Shown one piece after another: positions 8,324 through 17,846 of a DNA stretch of 64,000 nucleotides (position 1 is the first letter of the stretch; every line of letters starts with the position of its first letter). The position numbers were made by a program, and so were the translations under genes. The DNA lies in contig JAEOUA010000011.1 in assembly GCA_016839555.1 (NCBI GenBank), positions 247,905 to 311,904 on the forward strand, written 5' to 3'. The stretch comes from Promethearchaeota archaeon. Its GTDB lineage: Archaea > Asgardarchaeota > Lokiarchaeia > Sigyniarchaeales > SOKP01. The notes below the pieces were generated by a model. That model did not search any database. It was not told the origin of the DNA and worked only from the letters and a program-made list of their open reading frames with translations.

Positions 8324-10987
8324 TCACCCATAAAGTTTTCCATATTTTATAATGAGTTTAATTAAATGTCTTAAGATAAAACTTCTAATTTTGTCAAAAA
8401 AAAGGTTGACAGCATTATAATAGTAACCTGGCGCTCCAAAATAATCTTGAGTAAGAGATTTCTCGCCATTTAATAAGTCTGGTTTCATGATATCACCATT
8501 AAGGTTTGGAGGAGGTCCATAAGATTTTACTTCTTTCCAATCAGAACTTTCAAAATTTAATTTTTTCCACTCGTCTGTTAAAGTATAATCGTCATTCTTT
8601 GAATATTTCCAACTTTTATCTGATAAGATTTCCAAAATATTTCCATCATTAAATTCAATTTCACCAAAAATATTAAATGCACCTTTATATGCATCATAAT
8701 TAACAGCTTCTATTGCTAATATATTTTTTCCTTGGTTTAGATATTGATTTATATCAAAAACCTGTACTCGTAAAAGAATAGGTAATCTCGATAAAGAAAA
8801 TCTTCCCAGAACCTTCCCTATAAATTTATTATTTATAAAGATTTTCATATAGGTATTAACCGTTGCTTGTATCAGAGCTTTTTTAACTGGTTTATTGATT
8901 TGAATTTCTTTCCTAAAAAAACGCGGTTTTAGAGGAGATATTTTCTCATCAGCCCATATCCATTCTGATTCTAAGTAGGGATTTTTAAAGTAGACATTCT
9001 CTTTAATCTGGGCTATTTTATTATTATATGCTTTGATTAAAAAATCAAAAAGTTGCAAATTATAGTCTAGACAAGGACGCTTTGCTGCCCGTAGCCATAA
9101 ACGCTCATATTTATCTTTTAAATAGATAATTTTATCCCTTATATATTCAATTTTTTCAATTATTTTTTGAAATTTCTCTTTAGAAATATGCCTTTTCCTT
9201 AAGTGATTCGAAATATTAACTGATAATTTAATTTTTTCTCCACAATATTTTGCTAATTCTGCTCCAAATTGAATATATTCGAAATTATTCTTTTCAAGAT
9301 TGACTTTCTCAATTAATTTATTGTATAGTTCTACACATTCCTCTCCAATTTTTTCCAATTGTTTATATTTCTTTAATCCAGGTTTGAATCTCTGTGAAGC
9401 AAAGGGATGTTTAAAAAAGTCAGTATAAAATAGAGGAGGTAATAATAATCGCAAACGATAATAAAGTTCTGCAGAAGAGCTTAAAAGGGTAAACAGATTT
9501 TTAAATGATATTAGACTTTTTTTGTCTATTCCAAAAAATAGAAACCCATATTTATTTTTGAATTGATCATATTCAAATTTTTTCATATTCCAAGCTTTAT
9601 CAGCAGTAAGTATTGCTCCGAATATTTCATTCTCCCGTAATGAAAAATACCTCTGATCTCCCCATGTAGAAGTTAAAACCCCTAAGCATCCATTATTTCT
9701 ATATTTATACGCTAATTCAATCATCTTTATTATATTTTCACTAGCATTTTTATTATCAGGAAAATTTCTGTTCCAGTTTAGCATTGAAGGAGATATTATG
9801 ACCCGATGACCAGCTTCTATAAATTTTTCAACTGGCGGGTTTTTTATTTTTGGATTATATTCCCAATACATTAAGATCATATTCTTATTTAGGTTTTCCA
9901 GAATATTAGCATCCTTTCTTACGATATCATCGTACATAATCACATTTTCATTATTATTTTTTTCTGTAATATTATAAATCTTATTATAGAACTCAGCTAA
10001 CGCTTGACCTTTTCCACGTGCTTCAATAAATTCTTTTGATTTATATTTTCCCACATCAAAACTTTCATCACATCCAATATGGAAAAAATGAGTGGAGAAA
10101 CATTCACTTAATTTAGAGATGTAATTCGTTAAAAAGGGAAAAATTTCGGGATTAGAAATATCCAATGATTGCGCACCGGGAAATTCTCCTAAGTACCAAT
10201 ATTTTTTATGCTGCAAGATATTATCAAAATGTCCTAAACATTCAAAAATGGGTATGAGTTCAATAAAATGATCTTTAGCATACCTATCAATTTCTTTAAT
10301 TTCTTCGCAAGTGAAGGCACCTCTATTCTTTCCTATAAGAGGGTGATCGGGATGAGCAAACATATCTTCTATATAAAGGCAATAAAAATTCATTTTATAA
10401 TGGCTTGATTTTTTAATATATCGTTTTGCATTTTCCACAGTGCAGACTTGACCACGCGACACATCTTGAGCGACACCCCTCATATTTAAATCAGGGCTAT
10501 CTTTGATATTTATTTCTGGAATTATAAAATAATTAAGTTTTTCTTCTTTTTTAAGTATATAATAGTTCTTTAGTAATTGAATAAGAGTTTGAATTCCATA
10601 AAATAATCCTCTTTCAGATATACTAAAGATAATAAAAAGCCCCTCCGAATTTATTATATTATAAGCTTCTTGATTATTTGGACTTAATAAATCCTCTTTA
10701 GAATATCTCTGAAAAAGCTCTTGCTTTGAGCCTATATAATCTATTATTTGTAAGGATACACTGGAATATTCATTCAAATATTCTATTAGATTATTAAAAA
10801 GTAGAGTTTTCTTTTCAACATTGACGAATGAAATTAAATTTTTCGGTCCTAATTTATAGCTAATTTGAGAATTAAAAGCAATAATTTTTTGTGGTTCTGG
10901 AATCAATACTAAGTCATCATAAAGTAATGGTTCGGTCTCTACTGGTTCCAAACCATCAATTATTACGAATTTTAAGAATGAACTCAT
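8324..10987 (-). CDS. GH20 family beta-N-acetylhexosaminidase-like glycosidase
   Basis: 887 residues. Residues 20-160 match the GH20b-type alpha/beta domain (note GLFYGIQTLIQLL). Residues 165 to about 490 are the TIM barrel with RGVAQDVSRG and HIGCDES, where Asp307-Glu308 form the substrate-assisted catalytic pair. A helical section follows, then a beta-rich C-terminal part (about 690-850) that resembles a galactose-binding/jelly-roll module with the KALIQATVNTYMKIFINN stretch. Family enzymes release terminal GlcNAc or GalNAc. No signal peptide is visible, so it probably acts on internalised or intracellular sugars. It directly precedes larB in one transcription unit, an unusual partner. Confidence 0.85.
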   Translation of the reverse strand: MSSFLKFVIIDGLEPVETEPLLYDDLVLIPEPQKIIAFNSQISYKLGPKNLISFVNVEKKTLLFNNLIEYLNEYSSVSLQIIDYIGSKQELFQRYSKEDLLSPNNQEAYNIINSEGLFIIFSISERGLFYGIQTLIQLLKNYYILKKEEKLNYFIIPEINIKDSPDLNMRGVAQDVSRGQVCTVENAKRYIKKSSHYKMNFYCLYIEDMFAHPDHPLIGKNRGAFTCEEIKEIDRYAKDHFIELIPIFECLGHFDNILQHKKYWYLGEFPGAQSLDISNPEIFPFLTNYISKLSECFSTHFFHIGCDESFDVGKYKSKEFIEARGKGQALAEFYNKIYNITEKNNNENVIMYDDIVRKDANILENLNKNMILMYWEYNPKIKNPPVEKFIEAGHRVIISPSMLNWNRNFPDNKNASENIIKMIELAYKYRNNGCLGVLTSTWGDQRYFSLRENEIFGAILTADKAWNMKKFEYDQFKNKYGFLFFGIDKKSLISFKNLFTLLSSSAELYYRLRLLLPPLFYTDFFKHPFASQRFKPGLKKYKQLEKIGEECVELYNKLIEKVNLEKNNFEYIQFGAELAKYCGEKIKLSVNISNHLRKRHISKEKFQKIIEKIEYIRDKIIYLKDKYERLWLRAAKRPCLDYNLQLFDFLIKAYNNKIAQIKENVYFKNPYLESEWIWADEKISPLKPRFFRKEIQINKPVKKALIQATVNTYMKIFINNKFIGKVLGRFSLSRLPILLRVQVFDINQYLNQGKNILAIEAVNYDAYKGAFNIFGEIEFNDGNILEILSDKSWKYSKNDDYTLTDEWKKLNFESSDWKEVKSYGPPPNLNGDIMKPDLLNGEKSLTQDYFGAPGYYYNAVNLFFDKIRSFILRHLIKLIIKYGKLYG

Positions 10988-11070
10988 TTTAAATTCTTTT
11001 GTGATTATACTATTATGTTATGTGATTAATATTTAAAAATCAATTTAAGAACTTAAATTTATGAATTATT

Positions 11071-11274
11071 ATGGATATTTTTTTTGAATTGCATACAAAT
11101 TTGCCAAGAGAAGGACCAGGAGATAATGAATCGATAATAAAAACCTTAAAAAAGAAATATAAAAGAAAGAGAGGAATAATAACAACCCTCGAAAATGAGA
11201 TGGAAGAAATTAGAATTTTTGAAAAATATAACTCCTATTATATTCAAGTTTTTTATGTCGTGCAAATAATTTAA
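11071..11274 (+). pseudogene. Internally deleted class I SAM-dependent methyltransferase
   Basis: The 67-residue frame is readable but looks like the two ends of a longer protein joined together. The first 21 residues (FFELHTNLPREGPGDNES) match the conserved start of a common archaeal SAM-methyltransferase family, in which this segment precedes the ILDIGCGxG motif. The last 45 residues (IIKTLKKKYK... and EEIRIFEKYNSYYIQVFYV) match the C-terminus of the same family (pattern EIxLYxKYSDYYGYVFY). The entire Rossmann core, including the SAM-binding glycine motif, is missing, so no activity is expected. The family comparison is from memory. Confidence 0.65.
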
Positions 11275-11483
11275 TTCAAAATTTCTAGTCTGTCTTAGAA
11301 GGAAATAAAAAGTGAACAAGAAGAGAAAAATGATTTAATTATTTTTTTTCAGTCAGTTAATTTACAATTAAGACACAAATTTCTTAAAAAGTCTATATAG
11401 AAAGAATATAAAAACCACTAAAATTTATTTTTATTTAGAAAATTTAGAAAATTGTAACTAAAATAATAAGTGATGAATTCAGA

Positions 11484-12704
11484 ATGGTGTTTGAATATAC
11501 CTCATATAAAGATGTAGATTTGAAAGGAAAGAAAATTCTCATTAGACCTGATATTAATAGCAATATAGATGTAGAAAACAATACTATACGGGAATCTCCG
11601 CGCATACAAGCTCTAGCTGAAGCATTAGAAGAATTTAAAGAATGTGCTGTGGTAATTATGGCCCATCAATCTCGCCCAGGAGATAAAGATTTTACTTCTC
11701 TTAAATTACATGCGGATGAATTAAAGAAATATACTGATCTACCAGTAAAATTTGTTGATGATATTTTTGGAGAAAAAGCCATCCAAGCTATAAAGGATTT
11801 AAAAATCGGTGAAGTCTTAGTTCTTGATAATGTGAGAAAATGGGATACAGAAAATGAATTATTTGATGATTTCTCAGAAGCTGAAAAAACGGAAATGATT
11901 CAAACTTTAGCTCCTCTATTCGATTATTTTATAGCGGATGCATTTGGTGCGGCTCATAGAGCCCAACCTTCTATCATTGGATGGCCCTCTTTAATTGCTG
12001 GACCTACTGTAGTTAAAGAATTTGAATATATGACTAAAGTTTTAGAAAATCCAGATAGACCTTTAACAATGCTGATTGGTGGAGCCAAAGCAATTGACAA
12101 ATTTAAAGCAATGAAATATAATTTTGAGAATGATAGACTGGACTATGCTTTATGCGCTGGCTTAACTGCTGTGTTAATTTTTGAAGCTATTGGAATAAAT
12201 ACAGGAAAACCAAATAAAGATGCTATCGCAAAGGATTTAGCTAAAGCAAAAGATGAAATTGTTAAAACATATGAAAAATTCAAAGAAAAAATAATTTTAC
12301 CAAAAGATTTGGTCATAGTGAAAGATGGAGAAAGAGAAAATATTGAGATCAATAAAGTAGGTGAATATAATGAGGTTACGGGAGATATCGGAAAAGAAAC
12401 TACAAATGAATTTGAAAATATTATCCGAAAAAGCAAGGTCGTCATAGCCAATGGTCCACCAGGCATTTTTGAGAAGGAGGTGTTCCGAAAAGGTACCAAG
12501 GAAATGGCAGAGGCAATGGCAAAAGCAACAAAAGAGAATGATGCCTTGACAATCATCGGCGGAGGCGAGTTTGGAACCGCAGCGGAGATGTTTGGATATT
12601 CAGATGAAATCTCCTTTATCTCTACTGGCGGTGGAGCAATGTTAGAAATCCTTAGTGGAATTGATGTCCCTTTAGTAAAAGCCTTAAGAGAAAAAAAACC
12701 ATAA
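11484..12704 (+). CDS. pgk: Phosphoglycerate kinase
   Basis: 406 residues, full length. Reversible transfer of phosphate between 1,3-bisphosphoglycerate and ADP in glycolysis/gluconeogenesis, cytosolic. Motifs: KILIRPDINSN at residues 15-25 (substrate-binding Arg, Asp and Asn), MAHQSRPGD, VLVLDNVRKW, the AFGAAHRAQPS segment, and ANGPPGIFE and IIGGGEFGTAAEMFG in the nucleotide-binding domain. The nucleotide loop GGGEFGTA replaces the more usual GGGDTA form, as in divergent archaeal Pgk. It stands alone, with its own upstream region after the methyltransferase relic. Confidence 0.95.
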   Translation: MVFEYTSYKDVDLKGKKILIRPDINSNIDVENNTIRESPRIQALAEALEEFKECAVVIMAHQSRPGDKDFTSLKLHADELKKYTDLPVKFVDDIFGEKAIQAIKDLKIGEVLVLDNVRKWDTENELFDDFSEAEKTEMIQTLAPLFDYFIADAFGAAHRAQPSIIGWPSLIAGPTVVKEFEYMTKVLENPDRPLTMLIGGAKAIDKFKAMKYNFENDRLDYALCAGLTAVLIFEAIGINTGKPNKDAIAKDLAKAKDEIVKTYEKFKEKIILPKDLVIVKDGERENIEINKVGEYNEVTGDIGKETTNEFENIIRKSKVVIANGPPGIFEKEVFRKGTKEMAEAMAKATKENDALTIIGGGEFGTAAEMFGYSDEISFISTGGGAMLEILSGIDVPLVKALREKKP

Positions 12705-12892
12705 TTTAAACTATATTCATTTTATTTTCTTTATTATTTTGTTTGATAACATTAGAAACTAGATAATATTTTTTACAATAAATTAGTATATATAAATTAA
12801 TACAAACCTTTTTTGTACCTAATCCCTTACAGTGTCTAATCCATAGTTGAATATATTTAGGTATTAATAAAAAATCGAAGGTAAGAGATATA

Positions 12893-13678
12893 GTGAAAAC
12901 ATTAATAGTATTAATAACAATAGGTATAATTGTTATAATTGGTGCATTAATCTATTTTGTTAGGTTTGTTCGTTCTATTATAAAATCCAAAAAATCAGTT
13001 ACCATAGTGGGCAGTGATGGTTCTGGTAAATCAAGTTTAGCAAAAGCATTACTTCTAGAATTTGAAAAAATGGGTTATTCAGCAGGAATTATTCATCTTC
13101 CCCGTTATAAAGAAGCAGGGGGATATCCCGCATTCTTTGGAAAATATATCTATGGTTTTTTCTCTGAGCTAGCAGAAAGACTAAAGAGTAGAAAAATGAA
13201 AATTTTTTCGCTCATTTATAATGGTTTAGCCCTTTTAACCCCCATTTCTAAATTAATTATGATTTCTAAAGATATTATTATTCATGAACGACATTTAAGA
13301 ATAGATAGCGTTGCTATGTCCTATTATTATGCTCCAAATGCGTTCCTAAATTCTCTTGCATCGGTTTTAACCCGTTTAGAGTCTCAAAAACCCAGTTTTG
13401 TAGTGTTTGTAGATCTTAATGATCCTCATTTAGCTTATCAAAGGATTAAAGATAGACTCCTACTCGATAAGAAATATCCTCATTTACATGAAAAATCTCT
13501 TAAATTATTACGACTATCTCAAAAAAGATATAGAGAGATCATAAAAAAAATACAAACCGGTAAAACCACTATAATTCGAATAAATGGGAGTAATCCCATC
13601 ATGTTTAATGTTTACTCCGTTATTGAAACTCTTAAGAATTTAAATTTTTTAGACAAAAATAGAAAAGAAATAGAGTAG
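12893..13678 (+). CDS. Membrane-anchored P-loop kinase, dTMP-kinase-like
   Basis: 261 residues. Residues 1-28 are a hydrophobic transmembrane anchor, followed by a basic stretch and a Walker A motif, VGSDGSGKSSLAKALL (about 40-55). HERHLRIDSVA corresponds to the DR(Y/H)xxSxxAYQ-like motif of thymidylate kinases, and VVFVDLNDPHLAYQRIKDR to the Walker-B-proximal/lid part (family form LxLDVxPExALxRIxxR). Likely a nucleoside monophosphate or sugar kinase held at the membrane; the neighbouring glycosyltransferase/sulfotransferase gene suggests a link to surface glycoconjugates (inference). GTG start. Confidence 0.7.
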   Translation: MKTLIVLITIGIIVIIGALIYFVRFVRSIIKSKKSVTIVGSDGSGKSSLAKALLLEFEKMGYSAGIIHLPRYKEAGGYPAFFGKYIYGFFSELAERLKSRKMKIFSLIYNGLALLTPISKLIMISKDIIIHERHLRIDSVAMSYYYAPNAFLNSLASVLTRLESQKPSFVVFVDLNDPHLAYQRIKDRLLLDKKYPHLHEKSLKLLRLSQKRYREIIKKIQTGKTTIIRINGSNPIMFNVYSVIETLKNLNFLDKNRKEIE

Positions 13679-14034
13679 ATCCTTTTTTCATTATAAAATC
13701 TTTGATTATAAATTTTCACTTTTTTTTAAAGAAAGGAAAAAAAATTGTAATTTTTAATTAGGAAACCCTCTATTTCATTGAGATTAGTATCCATTTAAAA
13801 GAAAAGTTTATATATGTACTAAATATAATAATTATAAAAAATATAGTTTTTTTATTAATTTACCTGTGAGTCTTAAACGATTAAACAGGAATTTTTGAGA
13901 GCAAAAATTATCTATAATTCAATGAATAATAAGGGATTTAAAAATTAATAAGGGAAAACTACATATAATTAAAAATAATTCAATAATTCTATCATATAAA
14001 TGATTTAGTTAAACATTAAAGAAAAAAAATAGTT
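13679..14034. other. Intergenic region with a possible promoter
   Basis: No ORF in 356 bases. A TATA-like box TTTATATATG with an A-rich upstream element lies near 13808-13817, more than 200 bases before the next gene, suggesting either a long 5' leader or an unrecognised small RNA. Nothing else was identified. Confidence 0.35.
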
Positions 14035-15417
14035 ATGAAAAAAATTGAATTAGTTTATAGGACAATAGGAGAAAGAACTTCAGATATAGCATTAAACTTC
14101 GCAATTAAGAATATTAATCCTTATAAGATCCATATTATGGAAAACATCAAACCTTTTGCCAAAGCGATGGAAAAAATTTTGAGCATAGATTATGAAGGTG
14201 ATTATATTGTTTTTATGGATGCTGATTGCATAATTATGGAAAATTTGCAAGAATTTTTAAAAAACAATAATCACGCATATGTTGATTGCTTTATAATGGA
14301 TAAATTTAGAGGAACAATTCATACGGGAGTCCATATCACGAGAAGGGATGTGGTTGAAGAAATGAAAAAAATAGAAATCTCTCCTGATGATATTAAATAT
14401 GTTTTACGACCTGAATCCAGAATTAGAAATATTGCATTAGAAAATTTAGGAGAAAAAAAAGCCTTTAAAAAATTTAGGATTTTCCATGATTTTTTTCAAT
14501 ATTATCGAGATATTTTCATAAAATATGCGATTAGAGAATTACGAAGTCGCTCTAAATATAAGAAAGAGAAATTAGAATTCTGTATGACTAACTGGCGTAA
14601 TAATGACCTTGATTATGTGCTAGCAAAAAAAGCTGTTAAATTTACTAAAGAGAAAATACCTATTGGGACTCACGCTAAGCAAATCGCAAAATATATAGAA
14701 AAGCTTCCCAACTTTGCGGATCAACAGCTGACCAAGCTTAATATCATGGAAAAAAAACCTCTAGAACTGCAAGAAGTATTAGATTTAAGAATAGCCTATA
14801 ATACGCTGCCAGATCCAAATTCGGATAAAAAGATATTTTGTATTGGGCTTAGTCGAACAGGTACTAAAAGTCTTACAGTTGCTTTATATATTCTTGGATA
14901 TAATATAATCCATTATCCCAGCGATGAACAAACCTTAAAAGATCTAATAGAGGGAAATTATAATTTCAGCGTTCTTAAAGATTACGATGGCATTTCAGAT
15001 ATAACTGTTTCCTCTTACTTTGCTCAGCTTCACAAGCTTTTTCCAAATAGTAAATTTATACTTACTGTAAGAAATAAAGAGGATTGGCTTCGATCTTTTC
15101 AAAAACATTGGAGTGACAGACCTCCTTTCGAAGATCCTACACAAAATGAAATCTATATGAAAGTGAGAAGATTATTAAGAGCAAGCGTATATGGGACTTA
15201 TAAATTTAATAGAGATAGAATGTCTTATGTATATGATCTCCATAAAAAGAATATACTTGATTATTTTAAGAATAAACCTCGTTCATTGTTAGTACTGAAT
15301 ATTTTTAATAAAAAGGCTTGGAAAAAACTCACCAAATTTCTTAATGTGCCAAAACCTAAGAGCTTTCAAGAATTTCCAAATATTAAATCTAATGAACGGT
15401 TATTTCAAATATTATAA
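14035..15417 (+). CDS. Glycosyltransferase-like / sulfotransferase fusion protein
   Basis: 460 residues in two parts. The N-terminal third carries IVFMDADCIIM around residues 58-68, a DxD nucleotide-sugar site of GT-A glycosyltransferases, although the fold is short. From about residue 265 the protein is a sulfotransferase of the Sulfotransfer_4-like type: FCIGLSRTGTKSLTVAL is the 5'-phosphosulfate-binding loop for PAPS, and FILTVRNKEDWLRSF is the 3'-phosphate-binding segment. Expected role: making and sulfating a glycan. No signal peptide or membrane segment. A second sulfotransferase lies immediately downstream on the other strand. The glycosyltransferase half is the weaker call. Confidence 0.75.
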   Translation: MKKIELVYRTIGERTSDIALNFAIKNINPYKIHIMENIKPFAKAMEKILSIDYEGDYIVFMDADCIIMENLQEFLKNNNHAYVDCFIMDKFRGTIHTGVHITRRDVVEEMKKIEISPDDIKYVLRPESRIRNIALENLGEKKAFKKFRIFHDFFQYYRDIFIKYAIRELRSRSKYKKEKLEFCMTNWRNNDLDYVLAKKAVKFTKEKIPIGTHAKQIAKYIEKLPNFADQQLTKLNIMEKKPLELQEVLDLRIAYNTLPDPNSDKKIFCIGLSRTGTKSLTVALYILGYNIIHYPSDEQTLKDLIEGNYNFSVLKDYDGISDITVSSYFAQLHKLFPNSKFILTVRNKEDWLRSFQKHWSDRPPFEDPTQNEIYMKVRRLLRASVYGTYKFNRDRMSYVYDLHKKNILDYFKNKPRSLLVLNIFNKKAWKKLTKFLNVPKPKSFQEFPNIKSNERLFQIL

Positions 15418-15450
15418 AATCGATATTAAAAAATTTATTTTAGGATTTTG

Positions 15451-16320
15451 TTAAATTTTTTTTTTTTTATATTTTTCATCCTTTAATAATTTTTTATTAA
15501 AATCCCTTGCTTTTTCATTAAAAAGTTTAAGAATTGCAGGATCAAGTTCTTTTTTCCATCTTTGATCATATTTTATTTGAAGCGGGTGGTCCTTATAATA
15601 ATATTTATTCCGTTCACTTAGTTTAATAGGCGTGTTAGAGCTTTTTTCTTGTTGTGCTTTAATAATTAATGACTGTGTGCCAATGTTCCCTCCTAGAGGA
15701 TGATGCTCATATTGATAAAACTTTAGCATTGAAGGTTCAAATTCAATATTCAACAAATTTGTAAGAGATTTTACTGTTTTCTTAGGATTTAAAGCAAAAT
15801 TTTTATATTGAATTTTCATTTTTTCTCCCTGAAAATTTTCAAAAATTTGATTTGTTTTTTTAATATGAATAATCCAATCATCAATAACTTGTGAGGGATC
15901 CGAAGTTTTATATTTTCTCAATCTGGAATTAATAACACCTCTTCCATCTCTAAATAAATATATAAGATATGATCTAACTAATTTCTTTTTCAAATTTATT
16001 ATTTGTTTTTCCAACCAACTAATATTTTTAGTAGAGTCGATAATGATAGGTTTTTGAGTTCTTAATGAAAGTTGCTTATATAAATCTTTAATATCATCAA
16101 TATAAAAATCACGCCAAATTGGACAATCCTTCCCACAGATTTTACATGTGGTATCTTTGTGAGCATTTTCTAAGTGAAGAAACTTTATTTTATTGGTCTC
16201 ACCAGCATAAAAACAATGTGAATGGCTACCTAGGATTAATCCTAATAAAGTACTTCCAGAATGGGGTGCTCCGCATATAAAACAAACCTTTTCATTCCTC
16301 ATAGGTATGTTTGAATTCAT
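15451..16320 (-). CDS. Sulfotransferase family protein
   Basis: 289 residues. The 5'-phosphosulfate loop is FICGAPHSGSTLLGLILG at about residues 14-31; LIYLFRDGRGVINSRLRKY is the 3'-phosphate-binding helix. A Cys-rich segment CKICGKDCPIW near residue 60 may bind zinc. Uses PAPS to sulfate an unknown hydroxyl or amine acceptor, probably a glycan or lipid. Convergent with the fusion protein at 14035-15417, which also ends in a sulfotransferase domain; the two may act on the same product (inference). Confidence 0.85.
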   Translation of the reverse strand: MNSNIPMRNEKVCFICGAPHSGSTLLGLILGSHSHCFYAGETNKIKFLHLENAHKDTTCKICGKDCPIWRDFYIDDIKDLYKQLSLRTQKPIIIDSTKNISWLEKQIINLKKKLVRSYLIYLFRDGRGVINSRLRKYKTSDPSQVIDDWIIHIKKTNQIFENFQGEKMKIQYKNFALNPKKTVKSLTNLLNIEFEPSMLKFYQYEHHPLGGNIGTQSLIIKAQQEKSSNTPIKLSERNKYYYKDHPLQIKYDQRWKKELDPAILKLFNEKARDFNKKLLKDEKYKKKKI

Positions 16321-16475
16321 CCATTTTTCTTTTAAACAAATCAGATAAATTATTTTATATTGATGATTCTAAGTTTATGTTATTTTTAACGTATATAAAT
16401 AAGTTGATAATAATATCTTTTATTATGAATTTTAAGAAAAGAAATTATCTATTTACTCTCTTATTTTAGGACCTA

Positions 16476-17006
16476 TTATGCATCTTCTAAAGAATACATT
16501 TCGGGTAAATTTCTATATTTTTCTTTATAATCAAGTCCATATCCTACAATAAATTTATTAGGTACTGTAAAACCTAAATAATCTATCTGCACTTTCCTTT
16601 TTCTGCGAGAAGGTTTGCTTGTTAATGCACATAACCTTATTGAGGATGGATTTCTTTTTTCTAAATAATTTAATAAAGATGTAATTGTAATTCCCGTATC
16701 TATGATATCTTCTACTATTAATAAATCTCTATTTTCAATATTAATATCTAATCCCTTAATAAATTTCACGTCGCCCGAAGTTTTAGTATCATTTTCATAG
16801 CTAGATAATTCAACAAAACAAATTTCTATGTTTATTAATAATTGGCGTATTAAATCAGCTATAAATACAAAAGATCCTTTTAAAACCCCAATTAATAGTG
16901 GTATTTTATTTTGGTAATCTTTATTGATTTTTTTAGCCAATTGGCTAACCGTAACAGATATCTCTTTTTTTGATTTAAAAAGTTTAAGATTAATTTGTTT
17001 ATTCAT
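16476..17006 (-). CDS. hpt: Hypoxanthine(-guanine) phosphoribosyltransferase
   Basis: 176 residues, the usual size of bacterial-type Hpt. The PRPP-binding motif is LLIVEDIIDTGIT (about 94-106), preceded by IGVLKGSFVFIADL and the flexible-loop SSYEN segment, with VGYGLDYKEKYRNLPE near the C-terminus. Purine salvage: hypoxanthine or guanine plus PRPP gives the nucleotide. Cytosolic. The gene is monocistronic, with AT-rich flanks. Confidence 0.92.
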   Translation of the reverse strand: MNKQINLKLFKSKKEISVTVSQLAKKINKDYQNKIPLLIGVLKGSFVFIADLIRQLLINIEICFVELSSYENDTKTSGDVKFIKGLDINIENRDLLIVEDIIDTGITITSLLNYLEKRNPSSIRLCALTSKPSRRKRKVQIDYLGFTVPNKFIVGYGLDYKEKYRNLPEMYSLEDA

Positions 17007-17197
17007 AATATTTGCTTATCTGTGAAAAATAAAACTAAAATAAAAAATATGGTGTTTATAATTTTTAAATATTATAAAAAGAGCTTATATTTAAGATTGA
17101 TTGTGATTTATGCATTGATTTCTAAATAAAACGAATTTAAAAGAAAAATTTATATAATTGATATTTCAAGCGAATAATAAGAGTATTATGAATTAAT

Positions 17198-17464
17198 TCA
17201 CTGTTTTTTTTCCTTCTTTCGCCGTCTTTTTGAAAGTATAAAAGCTATAATGATTAATATAATACCTAGTAGGAGAAATGTCATTGAATTTAATACTTCA
17301 GCAGCTTCTGCTCTCCAAAAAATGTCAGAAGGAACATTTTCAGGCATAAAACCTTGGATATAATGAAAGTGCAATTCACTGATAAATGAAAATATGAATA
17401 AAAAAAGTCCCGAAATTAAAATGACTTTCTCAGCAGTGGTAAAATAATTTTTGTTAGAATTCAT
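17198..17464 (-). CDS. Small two-helix membrane protein
   Basis: 88 residues with hydrophobic segments near 13-31 and 58-76 and a strongly basic C-terminal tail (SKRRRKKEKKQ). Probably a membrane hairpin with the tail in the cytosol. No family recognised. Confidence 0.55.
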   Translation of the reverse strand: MNSNKNYFTTAEKVILISGLFLFIFSFISELHFHYIQGFMPENVPSDIFWRAEAAEVLNSMTFLLLGIILIIIAFILSKRRRKKEKKQ

Positions 17465-17706
17465 ATAATCATATTAAATTCATATAGATATAAACATTCC
17501 TATATTAAGTTATAAATTTTCATCATTTGAAAAATTATTTCTTCTGAAAATTATTTTATACGAACTTTTTAATAAAAATACTTCTTATTTCATAGATTTA
17601 TATCTTTTTTTATCTGTACATGAAAAATATAGTATTTTATTACTCCGTCTATTAATGATTTTACTCTATATTTATTTCTCGATTTTAGATAAATTTTTTT
17701 AAAAAG

Positions 17707-17717
17707 TATAAATTATA
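17707..17717 (+). promoter_or_regulatory. TATA box of tRNA-Val
   Basis: TATAAATTATA preceded by AAAAAG (a BRE-like purine stretch) lies 29-39 bases before the tRNA-Val 5' end, the normal distance for an archaeal core promoter. Confidence 0.5.
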
Positions 17718-17745
17718 GTATTCATAAAAAATGTTTTAAAGCTTT

Positions 17746-17818
17746 GGGCCGATGGTCTAGCTGGTATGACGCTTGCTTGACGTGCAAGAGGTCGTGAGTT
17801 CAAATCTCACTCGGCCCA
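17746..17818 (+). tRNA. tRNA-Val (anticodon GAC)
   Basis: A complete cloverleaf. The acceptor stem GGGCCGA pairs with TCGGCCC (17811-17817) and the discriminator is A. The anticodon arm CTTGC / TTGACGT / GCAAG gives GAC, and the T arm GTGAG / TTCAAAT / CTCAC is regular. No intron; the 3' CCA is not encoded. Confidence 0.95.
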
Positions 17819-17846
17819 TTTCTAAATCCATATATAAAATTTCAAA

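Noticed and set aside
12143..12556. Minus-strand 137-residue protein
   Set aside because: Antisense to pgk, which is clearly coding; the hydrophobic composition is a shadow effect.
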